A stretch of 64,000 nt of DNA, taken from contig JAQBVJ010000014.1 in NCBI GenBank assembly GCA_027623235.1, positions 1 through 64,000 on the forward strand, given 5' to 3'. The notes below the pieces were generated by a model. The model saw only the letters and a program-made list of their open reading frames with translations, had not been told where the DNA came from and made no database searches. Origin of the DNA: Planctomycetota bacterium (GTDB taxonomy: Bacteria > Planctomycetota > Planctomycetia > Planctomycetales > Planctomycetaceae). Both the position numbers and the translations under genes were made by a program. Below, piece by piece: positions 16,713 to 26,992 of the stretch; the stretch's first letter is position 1; every line of letters begins with the position of its first letter.

Positions 16713-18170
16713 ATGAAACGCTTTACATGCTGGGTGGCCCTGCTCGTCGCTCTCGTTAGCGGATGTGCGCAGACACGGTTTCATTCACCCAGTGAATGCC
16801 CGCTGACGACAGAAGTTGTCGCGCGAAAACCCGCGTCTTCAGAGCCACAGCCTGAACAGCGGGATGGCTCAGCAGAGCCTGCCTTGATCGTTCATGCGGA
16901 TGGACCGAAGCCGTCGTCGTCCGGCTGGCAGCCGACGAGTGCTCAGGCGACGGCGGAACCGAAATCTCTGCCCCCCGCTCCGGCGGCTCAGATCGAAGGT
17001 TCCGGCAATGGACTCTCGACCCTCGATTCGTTCGAGCAGCTCGCTATGTCCTTGAATCCGACGCTCTCGGAACTTCAGGCGCGAGTGGATGCGGCGAACG
17101 GTCGCTGGCTGCAGATCGGGCTGTATCCCAATCCGGAGATTGCGTACTCGGCTCCGGAGATCGGAAACGGGGGGACTCCCGGTCAACAAGGCGCGTACGT
17201 GCAACAGGAATTCGTCACAGCCGACAAGCTGCAGCTGAATCGCAACGCCGCCTCATGGGAAGTGAAGCGAGTCGAGCAGGAACTGTCGGCTCAGCGGCTT
17301 CGAGTGCTGACCGACATACGAGCCGGATTCTATTCGCTGCGCGTCGCGCAGGAGCGAGTGACAATTGCCGAGGAGCTGCACGGCATCGCGCAGCAGGCCG
17401 TCGAGAAGGCGAAGGAACTCGTCAAGGTTCAAGAGCCTGAGACCGTTCTGACTCAGGCGGAAATTGAAGCGGAACTGGCGCTCTTGCTGCTGGAGAATTC
17501 CCGCGTGCAGCAGGCGGCTCAGTGGAGATCGCTGATGTCGGTCGTGGGGCAGCCGGACCTGCCGCAGCAGGACGTCACCGGCGAGTTGGATGTTGCCGCT
17601 CCACAGCTTGTCTGGGAGGAAACACTCGACCGGATTCGTCGCGAGAGTCCGGAACTCGCCGCCGTGGCAGCGGAAGTGGAGCAGACCCGCTGGGCCGTGC
17701 AACGCGCCTCCGTGCAGGCCGTCCCCAACGTGACGGTGCAAGCCGGATCGATGTATGACTTCGGCACACGCGATCCGATCGCAACATTACAGATTCAACT
17801 TCCCGTCCCGATCTTCAACAGAAATCAGGGCGGCATCGCCGAAGCCCACGCCCACGCCATCGCCGCTGAACGAGCCGTCGAGCGAGTGGAACTCAGCCTG
17901 CAGCAGCGACTGGCTGCGGTCTATCAGCAATACGAACAGGCCCGTCAACAGGCATCGCGTTACGACGCCACCATCCTGAAAAAAGCCAGGCGAAACCTCG
18001 ACCTGAATCGACAGAGCTATGAAGCTGGCGAATCCGCGTACCTCGGTGTCCTGACCGCTCAGCGATCTTACTTTCAGGCAAAACTGGCGTGGCTCAACGC
18101 ACTGGAACAACTCTGGTCGGCGACAGTGCAGATCGAAGGATTGCTGCTGAAGGACAGTCTGCAGCAGTGA
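16713..18170 (+). CDS. CzcC-like outer-membrane efflux factor (TolC family)
   Basis: A 485-residue lipoprotein-type outer-membrane channel that would complete a CzcCBA export complex. Lipobox Cys18 (VALVSGC). After a 90-residue Pro/Ser-rich linker, two TolC/OEP repeats follow: the first with LNPTLSELQARVDAANGRWL and the second with ESPELAAVAAEVEQTRWAVQ. Each has long amphipathic helices. GAGGTAGAGA precedes the ATG. As the only channel gene visible, it may serve both CzcBA sets. It ends the plus-strand metal cluster; the next 3 kb is a minus-strand island. Confidence 0.88.
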   Translation: MKRFTCWVALLVALVSGCAQTRFHSPSECPLTTEVVARKPASSEPQPEQRDGSAEPALIVHADGPKPSSSGWQPTSAQATAEPKSLPPAPAAQIEGSGNGLSTLDSFEQLAMSLNPTLSELQARVDAANGRWLQIGLYPNPEIAYSAPEIGNGGTPGQQGAYVQQEFVTADKLQLNRNAASWEVKRVEQELSAQRLRVLTDIRAGFYSLRVAQERVTIAEELHGIAQQAVEKAKELVKVQEPETVLTQAEIEAELALLLLENSRVQQAAQWRSLMSVVGQPDLPQQDVTGELDVAAPQLVWEETLDRIRRESPELAAVAAEVEQTRWAVQRASVQAVPNVTVQAGSMYDFGTRDPIATLQIQLPVPIFNRNQGGIAEAHAHAIAAERAVERVELSLQQRLAAVYQQYEQARQQASRYDATILKKARRNLDLNRQSYEAGESAYLGVLTAQRSYFQAKLAWLNALEQLWSATVQIEGLLLKDSLQQ

Positions 18171-18173
18171 TTC

Positions 18174-18430
18174 TCATCGCGAGCTATCAACAAGCAGCCA
18201 CTGAATCGATTCGCGACATTGATCCACGTCCTGCCAGCAAGCATGTTCACGGCCGAGGGCTTTGTCCATTTGATGCGCCCAATCGTCCGGAGTCGGCGGC
18301 GCGTCCTTCCTGACCGGCTCCTTCGACACACTTCGGTCAACTGGCGAAACAAACCGGCAACGCGCCGCGAACGCCGCGATTCTCCTCGTTGAATGCTTCG
18401 TGGAACCCGGTCGTGGCTGGTGACCGGTTG
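18174..18430 (-). pseudogene. Possible 3' remnant of an unknown gene
   Basis: The minus strand is open to a TGA at 18174-18176 and ends with a protein-like stretch (PPTPDDWAHQMDKALGREHA, then CWQDVDQCRESIQWLLV). No start or domain can be recognised upstream, and the upper part degenerates into low-similarity sequence. It may be the tail of a gene lost when the island formed. Very tentative. Confidence 0.25.
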
Positions 18431-18505
18431 TGCTGGTGACCGGTTGTGAAATTCGGACTGGGGCTGTCTGGCAGACGTTCGTTCGGTGGTTCGTCTCCCA
18501 GGAGT
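18431..18505. other. Short gap at the left edge of the decayed island
   Basis: It contains a 16-base tandem duplication (GGTGACCGGTTGTG-like units near 18419-18448) just left of the nuclease-like gene. No gene is seen. Confidence 0.4.
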
Positions 18506-19114
18506 CTACGCCAAAACGCTACACGCGTTCACAATCAGAAAGCAGTGAATCAACTCGATCGTATTGTTGAGAGTCATCTGACGGTGTCGTGTGCGAAACA
18601 GTTCGGAATCTTTGTGTATTTGGCGATCCAACTGCCAGCCGAATTCAGTGTCGTAGCCGGTTTCGCTGCCCGGCTCCTTACGGACGGTATTGCGAACTCG
18701 CTCGATGCATCGTGGCTGGTTCTCGCAGATCACGTAGCCCACCATGACGCCATACGCATGGCCCGGGCTGTACTTGCCTGACGCAAATCGGTTGACGCCG
18801 TTCCGGACATATTTGAGAGCCAGGTCATTGTTGCCGCTAGCGATGCGTTTACATTCCATCGTCAGGTAGGTTGCTTCACTCCACGTGTACGAGACCATGA
18901 TGTCGATGTACCCGGTGGGTGTGTCGAGGGTGGCTCGGTCGGACTGGGGTTCGCGGATGAATTCAAGTTCAGGGGCCGGGTCGAGGGTCTGCTTTGCGGC
19001 CGCCAGGTTCCAGCGCAAGACGTCCGTGATCCGGTCTTCGTCGGCGTCGCACGAGACGCGTTCATCGGCGATGGTTTCGGGCCACGCGAGATGCAGAATC
19101 TGCACAACTTTCAC
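18506..19114 (-). CDS. PD-(D/E)XK-like nuclease protein linked to the broken methyltransferase
   Basis: A 202-residue protein from a GTG at 19114, in the same frame as the upstream methyltransferase remnant after its stop. The middle has a PD-(D/E)XK-like core: GYIDIMVSYTW then about ten residues later YLTMECKRI, giving the D...ExK pattern (here E-C-K). A helix with YVRNGVNRFASGKYSPGHAY follows. It ends naturally with LNNTIELIHCFLI. It could be the restriction or effector subunit of a modification system. The coding frame extends upstream to 19186 without a usable ATG, so the true start may be earlier. Whether it is still expressed next to a broken partner is unknown. Confidence 0.55.
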   Translation of the reverse strand: MKVVQILHLAWPETIADERVSCDADEDRITDVLRWNLAAAKQTLDPAPELEFIREPQSDRATLDTPTGYIDIMVSYTWSEATYLTMECKRIASGNNDLALKYVRNGVNRFASGKYSPGHAYGVMVGYVICENQPRCIERVRNTVRKEPGSETGYDTEFGWQLDRQIHKDSELFRTRHRQMTLNNTIELIHCFLIVNACSVLA

Positions 19115-19186
19115 GACGATCAGTCGCTGGGCGACCCGACGAAGTGCGGGGTTGAGTTGTCCGGACGGATTGTCGGCAACCAGGAC

Positions 19187-21631
19187 TTATTCTCCGGGGC
19201 GCAGGAGTTCCGCGAAGATGGTGTCGGCGTCATCGTATGCCCGAGCGCGGGACCAGAACCGCTTCTGAGCCAGTTTGATGATGATGCAGCGATCGTCATC
19301 GAAATGGACCAGAGATCGCCGCAACTGAAAGCCGGATGAAACGCGGGCGTGAAGCAAATCGGCCAGCCGGCCGTTTTCCGGCTCGTCAGGTGGCACGGTC
19401 ACACGAACTCCGCGGTGTCGTGACTCATCGAATCGGATGACAACAGCGCACACATCGGCCAGACCGTCGATGATGTCGGCGTTGACCTTCAGGTCGTCGC
19501 CATCAAGATTCCCGCGCAGGAACCTGACCATCGTCTCGGCGTACGCCTTCAGATCATCCGAGTCCGGTTGCCTGGCACTGATTCCCTCGCTGCCGTGTCG
19601 GACAAAGTCGAAGTCGAAGCGCACGGTGTCAGGAATGTACTCGCGCTGCCACTGCGGCAGGTTGTAGAAATCGAATACAGCTTCGTCGAGTTCGGAGAGG
19701 TCGGTAACCTCGTTTGCGTGTTCGAGTCTGCGGACAACGCCGATAAGGTCTTGAACTTCGGCCGCCGATGTCGGTGCCTTGAAGGGGAGCCGATTGAAGT
19801 CGTTCTGCTCGGTGAATTGCCGATCCAAGCCGAAGCTGGTTGACGTCAGAAGTACGCAGTAGACCGACAGAGTGGAATTCACGAAAGCGTTAAGCAAGTC
19901 GAGATACAACTCATCGCGATCCTCACACGGGACACCAAAGTATGTTCTCGAATAGACCACACTGTCTGAGCATTTTGCTCCGACTATCCGATCGTTTTGA
20001 AAGCTACGTTGAATCAGGAACAGCGGACCACGGTAGATAGCCGGATCGCGAGCGTGTTCCATTGTTTCGTACTGGAACCAGGGAAGGTCGTCTATGATCA
20101 ATCAGAAGCGAGGTAGTTTCTTCGCTTCAAGCATCGGCTTACCAATTAACTCCGGTGGGACAGGAGTGTCGCTGGCAGTGCGTTTGAAACCAGTATTGAG
20201 CGTCAAATGTGTCTTTTCCAAGGCCGCTTCCAGCGGATCGCACTGATCGAAGAGTCCACGCATGATCGCCCGGTCGCGCGGCGTTCCGTACGCAGCGATT
20301 TTCAACAAGAGGTCTTCACTGATGATTCGTTCTGTCGGCAGCCGATGCAGTCGTTCCAGAAACAGCTCGACGATGCCGTGCTTGCGGAATGTCTCACTGC
20401 GTTCGGCTGACGTGAACACAACTTCGTCACCGGTTCGAGATGCCCCATTCTCGACAACCAGGACCATTGCGGGCTGTTCCGCTGACGGAAACAGGCCCTT
20501 GTTGTGTAGCGCCGACAGATTCACCATCGCACGCGGTCGTAGTGTCGCGAACAACTGCCGCTTCGACTTGAGTGACTGATCCTCCTGGCTGAAGAAATTC
20601 TTCGTGTCGAGGATCAGCCCAATTCGGCCGTCCTTCTTTAGAAAGTCGCGGCTGCGCCAGATGAAGGCCTGATCGATCGGCGAACGGAATGGCAACTCGA
20701 CGGGCGGGTTCTGCCGGGCACAATAATCGACGTGCGTCGTCGAACTCTTCTGCCGCGTTGATCGACCGCCCTTCGGCTTGTTCCACGGTGGATTGCCCAC
20801 CACGATCGAAAACGACTTGTCCCGAAATGCGGCCTGATCGGTGAACCCATGTCGGCGGTGGCGGAAACAAGTCGCCGTTGAAGGTGTCCCGCATTCGATC
20901 GAAGAACGTCTGGGTCTCGCCGACTCGCGACAGCACCTCGCCGAAGCACCCCGCCTTCAGGCCGTCAAACAGACTGGGCTGAATGACACCGCGCGCTTCG
21001 AGATATGCGGTAAAGAGAGTCCGCAGCATCAGCCGATGAGCCTGCAATGGGGACATCCTCGTTCCATGAGAATGTCAGCAGCCGACCGCAGGTCGCCAAC
21101 AAGCTGCGCGTCGATACGCTTTGATTTCGAGATGCGTTTGCCCGGCCCCGTCGCCCAGAACTGCCCGCTCTCAACGCTGATTCGATCCAGTTCGTACTGC
21201 CGCAATTGGTCCAGGTCGTCCGTCAGGCAGTTCAGGATTTCAGCGGGATGTTTCTTGCCCTTGAGCGAACGTGGAGGAGGCTCAAACGCGTTCAAAACGC
21301 GAATCATCGTCGGCGTAACGATCCACAACATTCGGCCGAGACCGTGATTCCATGCCGTGCGATGCCAGGCGTGCAATTGTTCGGGATCGGGGTCAGCCGC
21401 CAGACTCTTCAAATAGATGCACGGCGCACCGTTGATCTCGAAGACGTCGGTCACGCCCAGCTTGTCAGGGTCCAGCACGGATGCGTATCGAAAGCGGCGT
21501 TCTTCAATTCCGCCGCTCGTTGCCCCGTCCCGTTTCCGCAATGCGTCGCCGCGCACCAGGCCGCCGCCATCCGCGCCGTCTGTGGTGGCATAGCCGAACT
21601 GTTGGATAAGGGTTTCATATTCGTTTGTCAT
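19187..21631 (-). pseudogene. Eco57I-type N6-adenine DNA methyltransferase, broken
   Basis: Pieces of one methyltransferase lie in order on the minus strand. The N-terminal region starts at 21631 (MTNEYETLIQQFGYATTDGA). A frameshift near 21045-21050 is needed to pass from LMERG to SPLQAHRLMLRTLFTAYLEA. The next piece ends FNGDLFPPPP near 20860 and joins, in another frame, to FRDKSFSIVVGNPPWNKP near 20780. The stretch that should contain the SAM-binding FxGxG/DPACGSG motif is missing, so this is an internal deletion. Motif IV NPPW is intact. An in-frame TGA at 20102-20104 (after KKLPRF) then splits the specificity region from LIIDDLPWFQYETMEHA. With a lost motif I, a frameshift and a nonsense codon it cannot make an active enzyme. 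Confidence 0.75.
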
Positions 21632-21857
21632 GTGACGAGCGTCCGGCAATCCGTTGCAGCTTTTCAAGCACGACGCTTCATACGAGAGGTCCCCGCTGAG
21701 AATGATCTCGGCCGATGATAACAGATTGCCCGCTCCGCGAGATACTACTCGGAACGCCGAGAATCCCTGCTGTTTCGAGCTGCCGGACGACTCGTCAAGC
21801 CATGCGCGTCGGTCGATGGTTGAGACTCCGCGCGCGCGTCATCTACATGGTGCCCTT
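21632..21857. other. Junction between the methyltransferase remnant and the RND remnant
   Basis: No gene is recognised. It marks where the third RND permease loses similarity to other permeases, so it may be an insertion or deletion breakpoint. Confidence 0.4.
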
Positions 21858-23150
21858 GCGATCAACGCCGTGCTGCACGAGATCAACAAGTCGCTCGGAG
21901 ACGTCCATGGCGCCGTGTTTCAAACGAAACAGTTTCTGCGGGAACGCATCGACGAAGTCTTGATGGGAGCGACGTCCGACATCGTGATCCGCGTGGTCGG
22001 CCCGGACCTCGATCAGCTTCGCACGCAGGCGACGCTTATCGCCGAGGCCATCAAAGACGTGGATGGCATCGATGATCTGCAGGTCGAACAGCAGGTCGAC
22101 GTCCCTCAGATCGAAGTGCTGCTGCGACCGCGCCATGCTGCTCGATTCGGTTTCTCGGTGGGCGTGCTCAACGACGACATTCAGACGCTGCTCCGCGGCA
22201 CGCGCGTCGGTCAGGTTTACGATCAGGAGCGCGTGTTCGATGTGATCGTGCGGGCTCATCCCGACCTGCGCCGCGATCCACAGTCGCTGGGTGAAATACG
22301 AATCGACGCACCAACCGGCGAGTTCATTCCGCTCAACGCCGTGGCGGATTTTCGCGTCACGCACGCACCGAATGTGATCAACCGCGAGCAGGCCAGCCGC
22401 CGCGTTCTCGTCACGTGCAACGCGAAAGACCGCGACGTCGCCAGCGTCGTCGTTGACATCCGGTCCCGCATCGCTGCACGGGTTTTCTTGCGTAGCCACC
22501 GTCGCCAGACGGTGGATGCAGCGGCGGAAGTGAGCCGCCGTGATCCCACGCTCGGGCGAGCGTGGCTACATGAAAACGAATCGGGTTATCGACTCGAATT
22601 CGCAGGCGAACACGCCGCGCGGGCCGAGGCTCAATCGCGACTGCTGTTGCTCAGCATCGCCGCGTTGCTGGGCATCTTCATGCTGCTGTATCTCGACCTG
22701 CAGTCCATGCGACTGTCGCTGCTGGTGATGCTCAGCGTACCACTGGCATGCGTCGGTGGAGTCGCGGCGATCGTCCTCAGCGGCGGCGACGTATCACTGG
22801 GGTCGCTGGTGGGCTTCGTCACCGTCTTGGGCAACGCCGTCCGCAACGGCATCCTGCTGATCACCAGCTTTCGCCACGTGCAGGAAACGGAACCCACGCT
22901 CGCACCACGAGACATCATTCTCCGCGGCGCCGGGGAGCGACTGGCCCCCAACCTGATGACCGCCGGCAGCACGGCACTCGCTCTGCTGCCGCTGATCCTG
23001 GGCGGCGACCTCCCCGGCCATGAAATCGAACACCCAATGGCCATCGTCATCACCGGCGGCCTCGTCTCGTCCACGTTCCTGACGCTCTACCTGCTTCCCG
23101 TCTTGTACAGGTCGAGTCTGACTCGAGGCCGTGACCGCACAACATTCTGA
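21858..23150 (+). pseudogene. C-terminal half of a third HME-RND permease, 5' truncated
   Basis: About 430 codons resemble the second half of CzcA proteins. The porter region has SDIVIRVVGPDLDQLR, VEQQVDVPQIEVLLR and NVINREQASRRVLV. The final TM bundle has VGFVTVLGNAVRNGILLITS and LAPNLMTAGSTALALLPLIL. The first half (TM1, first porter region, TM4 acidic motif) is absent, so it cannot transport. An in-frame 80-base cloverleaf repeat at 22491-22570 adds about 26 residues where the intact pumps read straight from the porter domain to EYGGQFESQQ. Sequence divergence from sets 1 and 2 shows it is not a recent copy of either. Confidence 0.75.
22491..22570. repeat. Cloverleaf repeat with three inner hairpins, in frame inside the RND remnant
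   Basis: Outer arms GTAGCCAC (22492-22499) and GTGGCTAC (22562-22569). Inner hairpins: CCACCGTC/GACGGTGG, GCGGCGG/CCGCCG and CACGCTCG/CGAGCGTG. The first and third hairpins are also those of the two-hairpin copy at 15612-15667, in the opposite order. The frame of the permease remnant is kept through it. Confidence 0.8.
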
Positions 23151-23540
23151 CCAACCGGCGTTCAAATTCGCAAAGAAACTGAAGACCTTTGTCGCACCGC
23201 ATTAAGAATGCAGCACTGGACAATTCAGGTTCTTCGCGAAATGCCGGGTGTCATTGGAAAGGGGTTCTACCCGGTGAGTTTGAGTCGTGTGGGGTGCAGC
23301 GTGAGGATTCGCAGACGGAAGTGTTCTTTGTTTCTGTCGCTGTAAGCGCGGTGCTGGATCCGTTCTATTTTTTGTTATTGGTCCTGCCGCCTTTCAACGA
23401 CTCTGCCGCAGGCGACACCGGCCAGGCGGGGACGGGGGTTACTCAGCATCCTCGACGGCTGGCTCGGTTCGAAAAGTGACGATGATCTCTTCCGAACGTG
23501 GAATCGTCGAAGGCAGCTTTGCGAGCCTCGTTCCTTCCTT
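23151..23540. other. Intergenic region without a supported gene
   Basis: A 96-codon plus-strand frame (23189-23479) contains a hydrophobic stretch (FYFLLLVLPPF) but has no ribosome-binding site or recognisable family. I see no clear repeat. It lies between the RND remnant and a convergent gene. Confidence 0.4.
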
Positions 23541-24260
23541 TTAGTTCTGCAGGTCGGTCGGTCTCTTCAAGGCGAGAACGACGATTCGAAATCGCGACTC
23601 GTCCTGAGTCGTTCGGCTTCCGAAGACGAGTCGGCCTGTAAACTTCTTCGTCTTCGAGTCGACCTTGACAGGTGACTGGCCCCACCACGGACTATTGGGC
23701 TCAGCGGAGCGTACCAGCACGACTGGATGATGCTCCTTCATCTGTCCGGAAATGGCCGCGACTCGATTGACGTCAGTGCCGGCACGCGGCGACGAAACAA
23801 CGTCCTCAATAATCTCAACTTCACTGAGTACTTTCCGAACGGTCGCCGCCTCTTCTTTCGAACGAGGCACCAGTGCCGGCAGCTTCTCGATCACGTCCCC
23901 TGGTTCCCAGAGTTGCAGTTCCTCCCGGTTCTGAAGCACAAGGACGACGACTTTGAATTGCGTTCCGGGCGGTGTCTCTTCGTTTCCGAAGCGTGCCTGA
24001 ACCTGGAACCGCCCGTCCGCTTCAACGGTTGCGTGTTCCTGAACCCACCATTGAGCATCTGGCAGATCAGGTTTCACGAGTAGAACCGGGTAGCCCTGCT
24101 GTCCGAGTTTTCCGGTCAGCACCTCTCGCTGCGTGACTCCTGCCGTGGGAATCACGACGGACGCTGCGGCGTTGCGGCGTTGAGCGGTCGCGTCGCCGCT
24201 CAGTGCGGACAGGAAGGCCAACGTTGCTGCCAGAGCAATCGTTTTACGATGAATCGTCAT
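23541..24260 (-). CDS. Exported protein of unknown function with two repeated domains
   Basis: A 239-residue protein with a signal peptide (MTIHRKTIALAATLAFLSAL, cleavage after ATA). The mature part has two similar halves: YPVLLVKPDLPDAQWWVQEH with QVQARFGNEETPPGTQFKVV, and HPVVLVRSAEPNSPWWGQSP with FTGRLVFGSRTTQDESRFRI. The shared order (VLLV-P...WW...F-G...T....F++VVL) suggests duplicated small beta domains. I know no function. The ATG at 24260 gives a clean signal peptide; the upstream frame does not. Confidence 0.7.
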   Translation of the reverse strand: MTIHRKTIALAATLAFLSALSGDATAQRRNAAASVVIPTAGVTQREVLTGKLGQQGYPVLLVKPDLPDAQWWVQEHATVEADGRFQVQARFGNEETPPGTQFKVVVLVLQNREELQLWEPGDVIEKLPALVPRSKEEAATVRKVLSEVEIIEDVVSSPRAGTDVNRVAAISGQMKEHHPVVLVRSAEPNSPWWGQSPVKVDSKTKKFTGRLVFGSRTTQDESRFRIVVLALKRPTDLQN

Positions 24261-24493
24261 GGGTCGTTCTCCAGGCTGACAGTTCAGGGTCGAAGTCAGG
24301 ACGTCTGGAGCCACGCTGCGTTCGCCCTTCCGAAGACGTCCCAGCCTATCCTTGATCGAGACGGTGACACGGCAGGATCGCTCGCAGCCGGTTGCCCGAT
24401 GTGATCCGCAGGTCTCTGAGATCGGATTGCGGTCAATAGCGAAACTGACTCGTAGGGGGTTTCCCCCAGCCTTGTAAGGAAGTGTACAACTGA

Positions 24494-25177
<684 letters not shown>

Positions 25178-25436
25178 AGCATCCCTTCGTGGTGATTCCA
25201 GTTGCCGCTGGGAATTGACCGAGTGGATTCATGGACAGACAATCCGGCCGGAACCGTGTTCGGTTCCTTGCCGCCAGGGGGCCAAAGACGGGTTGCCGCC
25301 CGTGGTCCTCTGGCTTCTTTTGCGCAGCGTTTGCGGTCAGCAAAGCATTTGATGTCTGCGCACCAGGCGTGGTGGCGATCGAGAGCGACACAGACGCGGC
25401 GCGGGCGCCCGTCGAGAACACAATCGAGGGTTCAAC

Positions 25437-26882
25437 ATGTTTAGTTTCCCTGCCAGAACTCAGGCCGGTTGCCGCCGGTCATTCCCGAGCCATTTGCGAC
25501 ACACAATACCGACACATCCGCTCGTCGCGTTTCTGGTACTCATCCTGCAACCGCTTGTCGCCGAGCCAGCCTCCCGTCCAAACATCGTCGTGATCATGGC
25601 GGACGACATGGGTTACGAATGTCTCAGCGCGAACGGCAGCGAGTCGTATTCGACGCCAAACATCGATCGCATTGCCGCCGGCGGGATGAGGTTTGAGCAC
25701 GCGTACTCGCAGCCAATCTGCACTCCCACCCGAGTTCAGATCATGACCGGGATCTACAACCAGCGAAATTACGTGAAGTTCGGACTACTGGAGCCGAATC
25801 AGAAAACGTTCGCTCATTTTCTGCGTAAGGCCGGTTACAAAACCTGCATCGCCGGCAAGTGGCAGCTTCTGGGTGGCATCAAAGGGCCGGACCATTTCGG
25901 GTTCGATGAGTTCTGTCTGTGGCAGCTGACTCGACGGCCAAGCCGCTATCCCAACCCGGGCCTCGAAATCAACGGCAAAGAAGTTGACTTCACAAAAGGT
26001 GAGTACGGGCCGGACATTGCCTCTGACTTCCTGTGCAACTACATGGAGAAACAGGCGACAAGTGACGGACCGTTCCTCGTCTGGTACCCGATGATCCTGC
26101 CGCACTGGCCGTTCGAGCCGACTCCCGCCAGCCCGGATTATGACCCGAAAGCCAAAGGCGTCATGAAAGGCACCGGCGATCCGAAATACTTCAAGGACAT
26201 GGTCGAGTACACCGACCGGATCGTTGGCAAGATCGACGCGAAACTCGGCGAGCTTGGCATTCGCGAAAACACGCTGCTGATCTTCACGGGAGACAACGGC
26301 ACGGCGACGCAGGTCACCTCGCGCTGGAACGGTCGCTCGGTCCAGGGCGGAAAAGGTAACACGACAGACTTCGGTCACCACGTGCCGATGGTTGCCAGTT
26401 GGCCCGGCACGATCAAGCCGGGTCAAGTCACAAAAGAACTCGTCGACTTCAGCGATGTCCTGCCCACGCTCGTCGAAACCGCCGGTTCAAAGTTGCCCGA
26501 CGATCACAAGATTGACGGCCGCAGCTTCCTGGGTCTTTTGACCGGCGACGAGAAATACGAACCTCGCAAATCGATCTACTGCTGGTACGCCCGAAATGGC
26601 GGGCCAACAGGGAAAGAGTTCGCTCGCAACCAGCGGTTCAAGCTCTACCGCACCGGTGAGATCTTCGACATCTCTAAAGACGACCTCGAGAAGCACAACC
26701 TCGCGGGCAAGCCGGATGCCGTCCCTGCGGAAACGCTCGCGATGCTGAAGTCGGTCCTCGACGAAATGCAGGACACGCGAGTGATGCTTCCTGACCCGTC
26801 CCGGAAAGTGAAGCCTTCCGGAAATGAGAAGCCCGCGGCAAAGAAAAAGAACGCGAAGAAGAAGGATGCCAGTCCAGACTGA
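25437..26882 (+). CDS. Sulfatase (arylsulfatase family), exported
   Basis: A 481-residue alkaline-phosphatase-fold sulfatase that would hydrolyse a sulfate ester, probably of a polysaccharide. A hydrophobic leader (residues 27-44) suggests export. Metal site residues D56-D57 lie in VVIMADDMGY. The modified Cys is C95 in CTPTR, fitting the C-x-P-x-R signature for formylglycine. D286-N287 occur in FTGDNGT, and GHHVPMVASWPG and LVDFSDVLPTLVE are typical family segments. The tail is Lys-rich (AAKKKNAKKKDA). Its formylglycine-generating enzyme is not in the window. The N-terminal 26 residues before the leader may be untranslated if a later start is used. Confidence 0.9.
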   Translation: MFSFPARTQAGCRRSFPSHLRHTIPTHPLVAFLVLILQPLVAEPASRPNIVVIMADDMGYECLSANGSESYSTPNIDRIAAGGMRFEHAYSQPICTPTRVQIMTGIYNQRNYVKFGLLEPNQKTFAHFLRKAGYKTCIAGKWQLLGGIKGPDHFGFDEFCLWQLTRRPSRYPNPGLEINGKEVDFTKGEYGPDIASDFLCNYMEKQATSDGPFLVWYPMILPHWPFEPTPASPDYDPKAKGVMKGTGDPKYFKDMVEYTDRIVGKIDAKLGELGIRENTLLIFTGDNGTATQVTSRWNGRSVQGGKGNTTDFGHHVPMVASWPGTIKPGQVTKELVDFSDVLPTLVETAGSKLPDDHKIDGRSFLGLLTGDEKYEPRKSIYCWYARNGGPTGKEFARNQRFKLYRTGEIFDISKDDLEKHNLAGKPDAVPAETLAMLKSVLDEMQDTRVMLPDPSRKVKPSGNEKPAAKKKNAKKKDASPD

Positions 26883-26992
26883 TTCTGGCTGAGCGTCGAT
26901 CCGAAACAGCTCCCATGTTCTACTGTCCGGTGCGGGCCGACTGAAAATGTGCTCGCCACACCCGTTCCCCTCCCGCCTGACTCGGAACGCTC

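Noticed and set aside
18446-18781. A plus-strand frame opposite the nuclease-like gene
   Set aside because: The minus strand carries the PD-(D/E)XK pattern; the plus frame has none.
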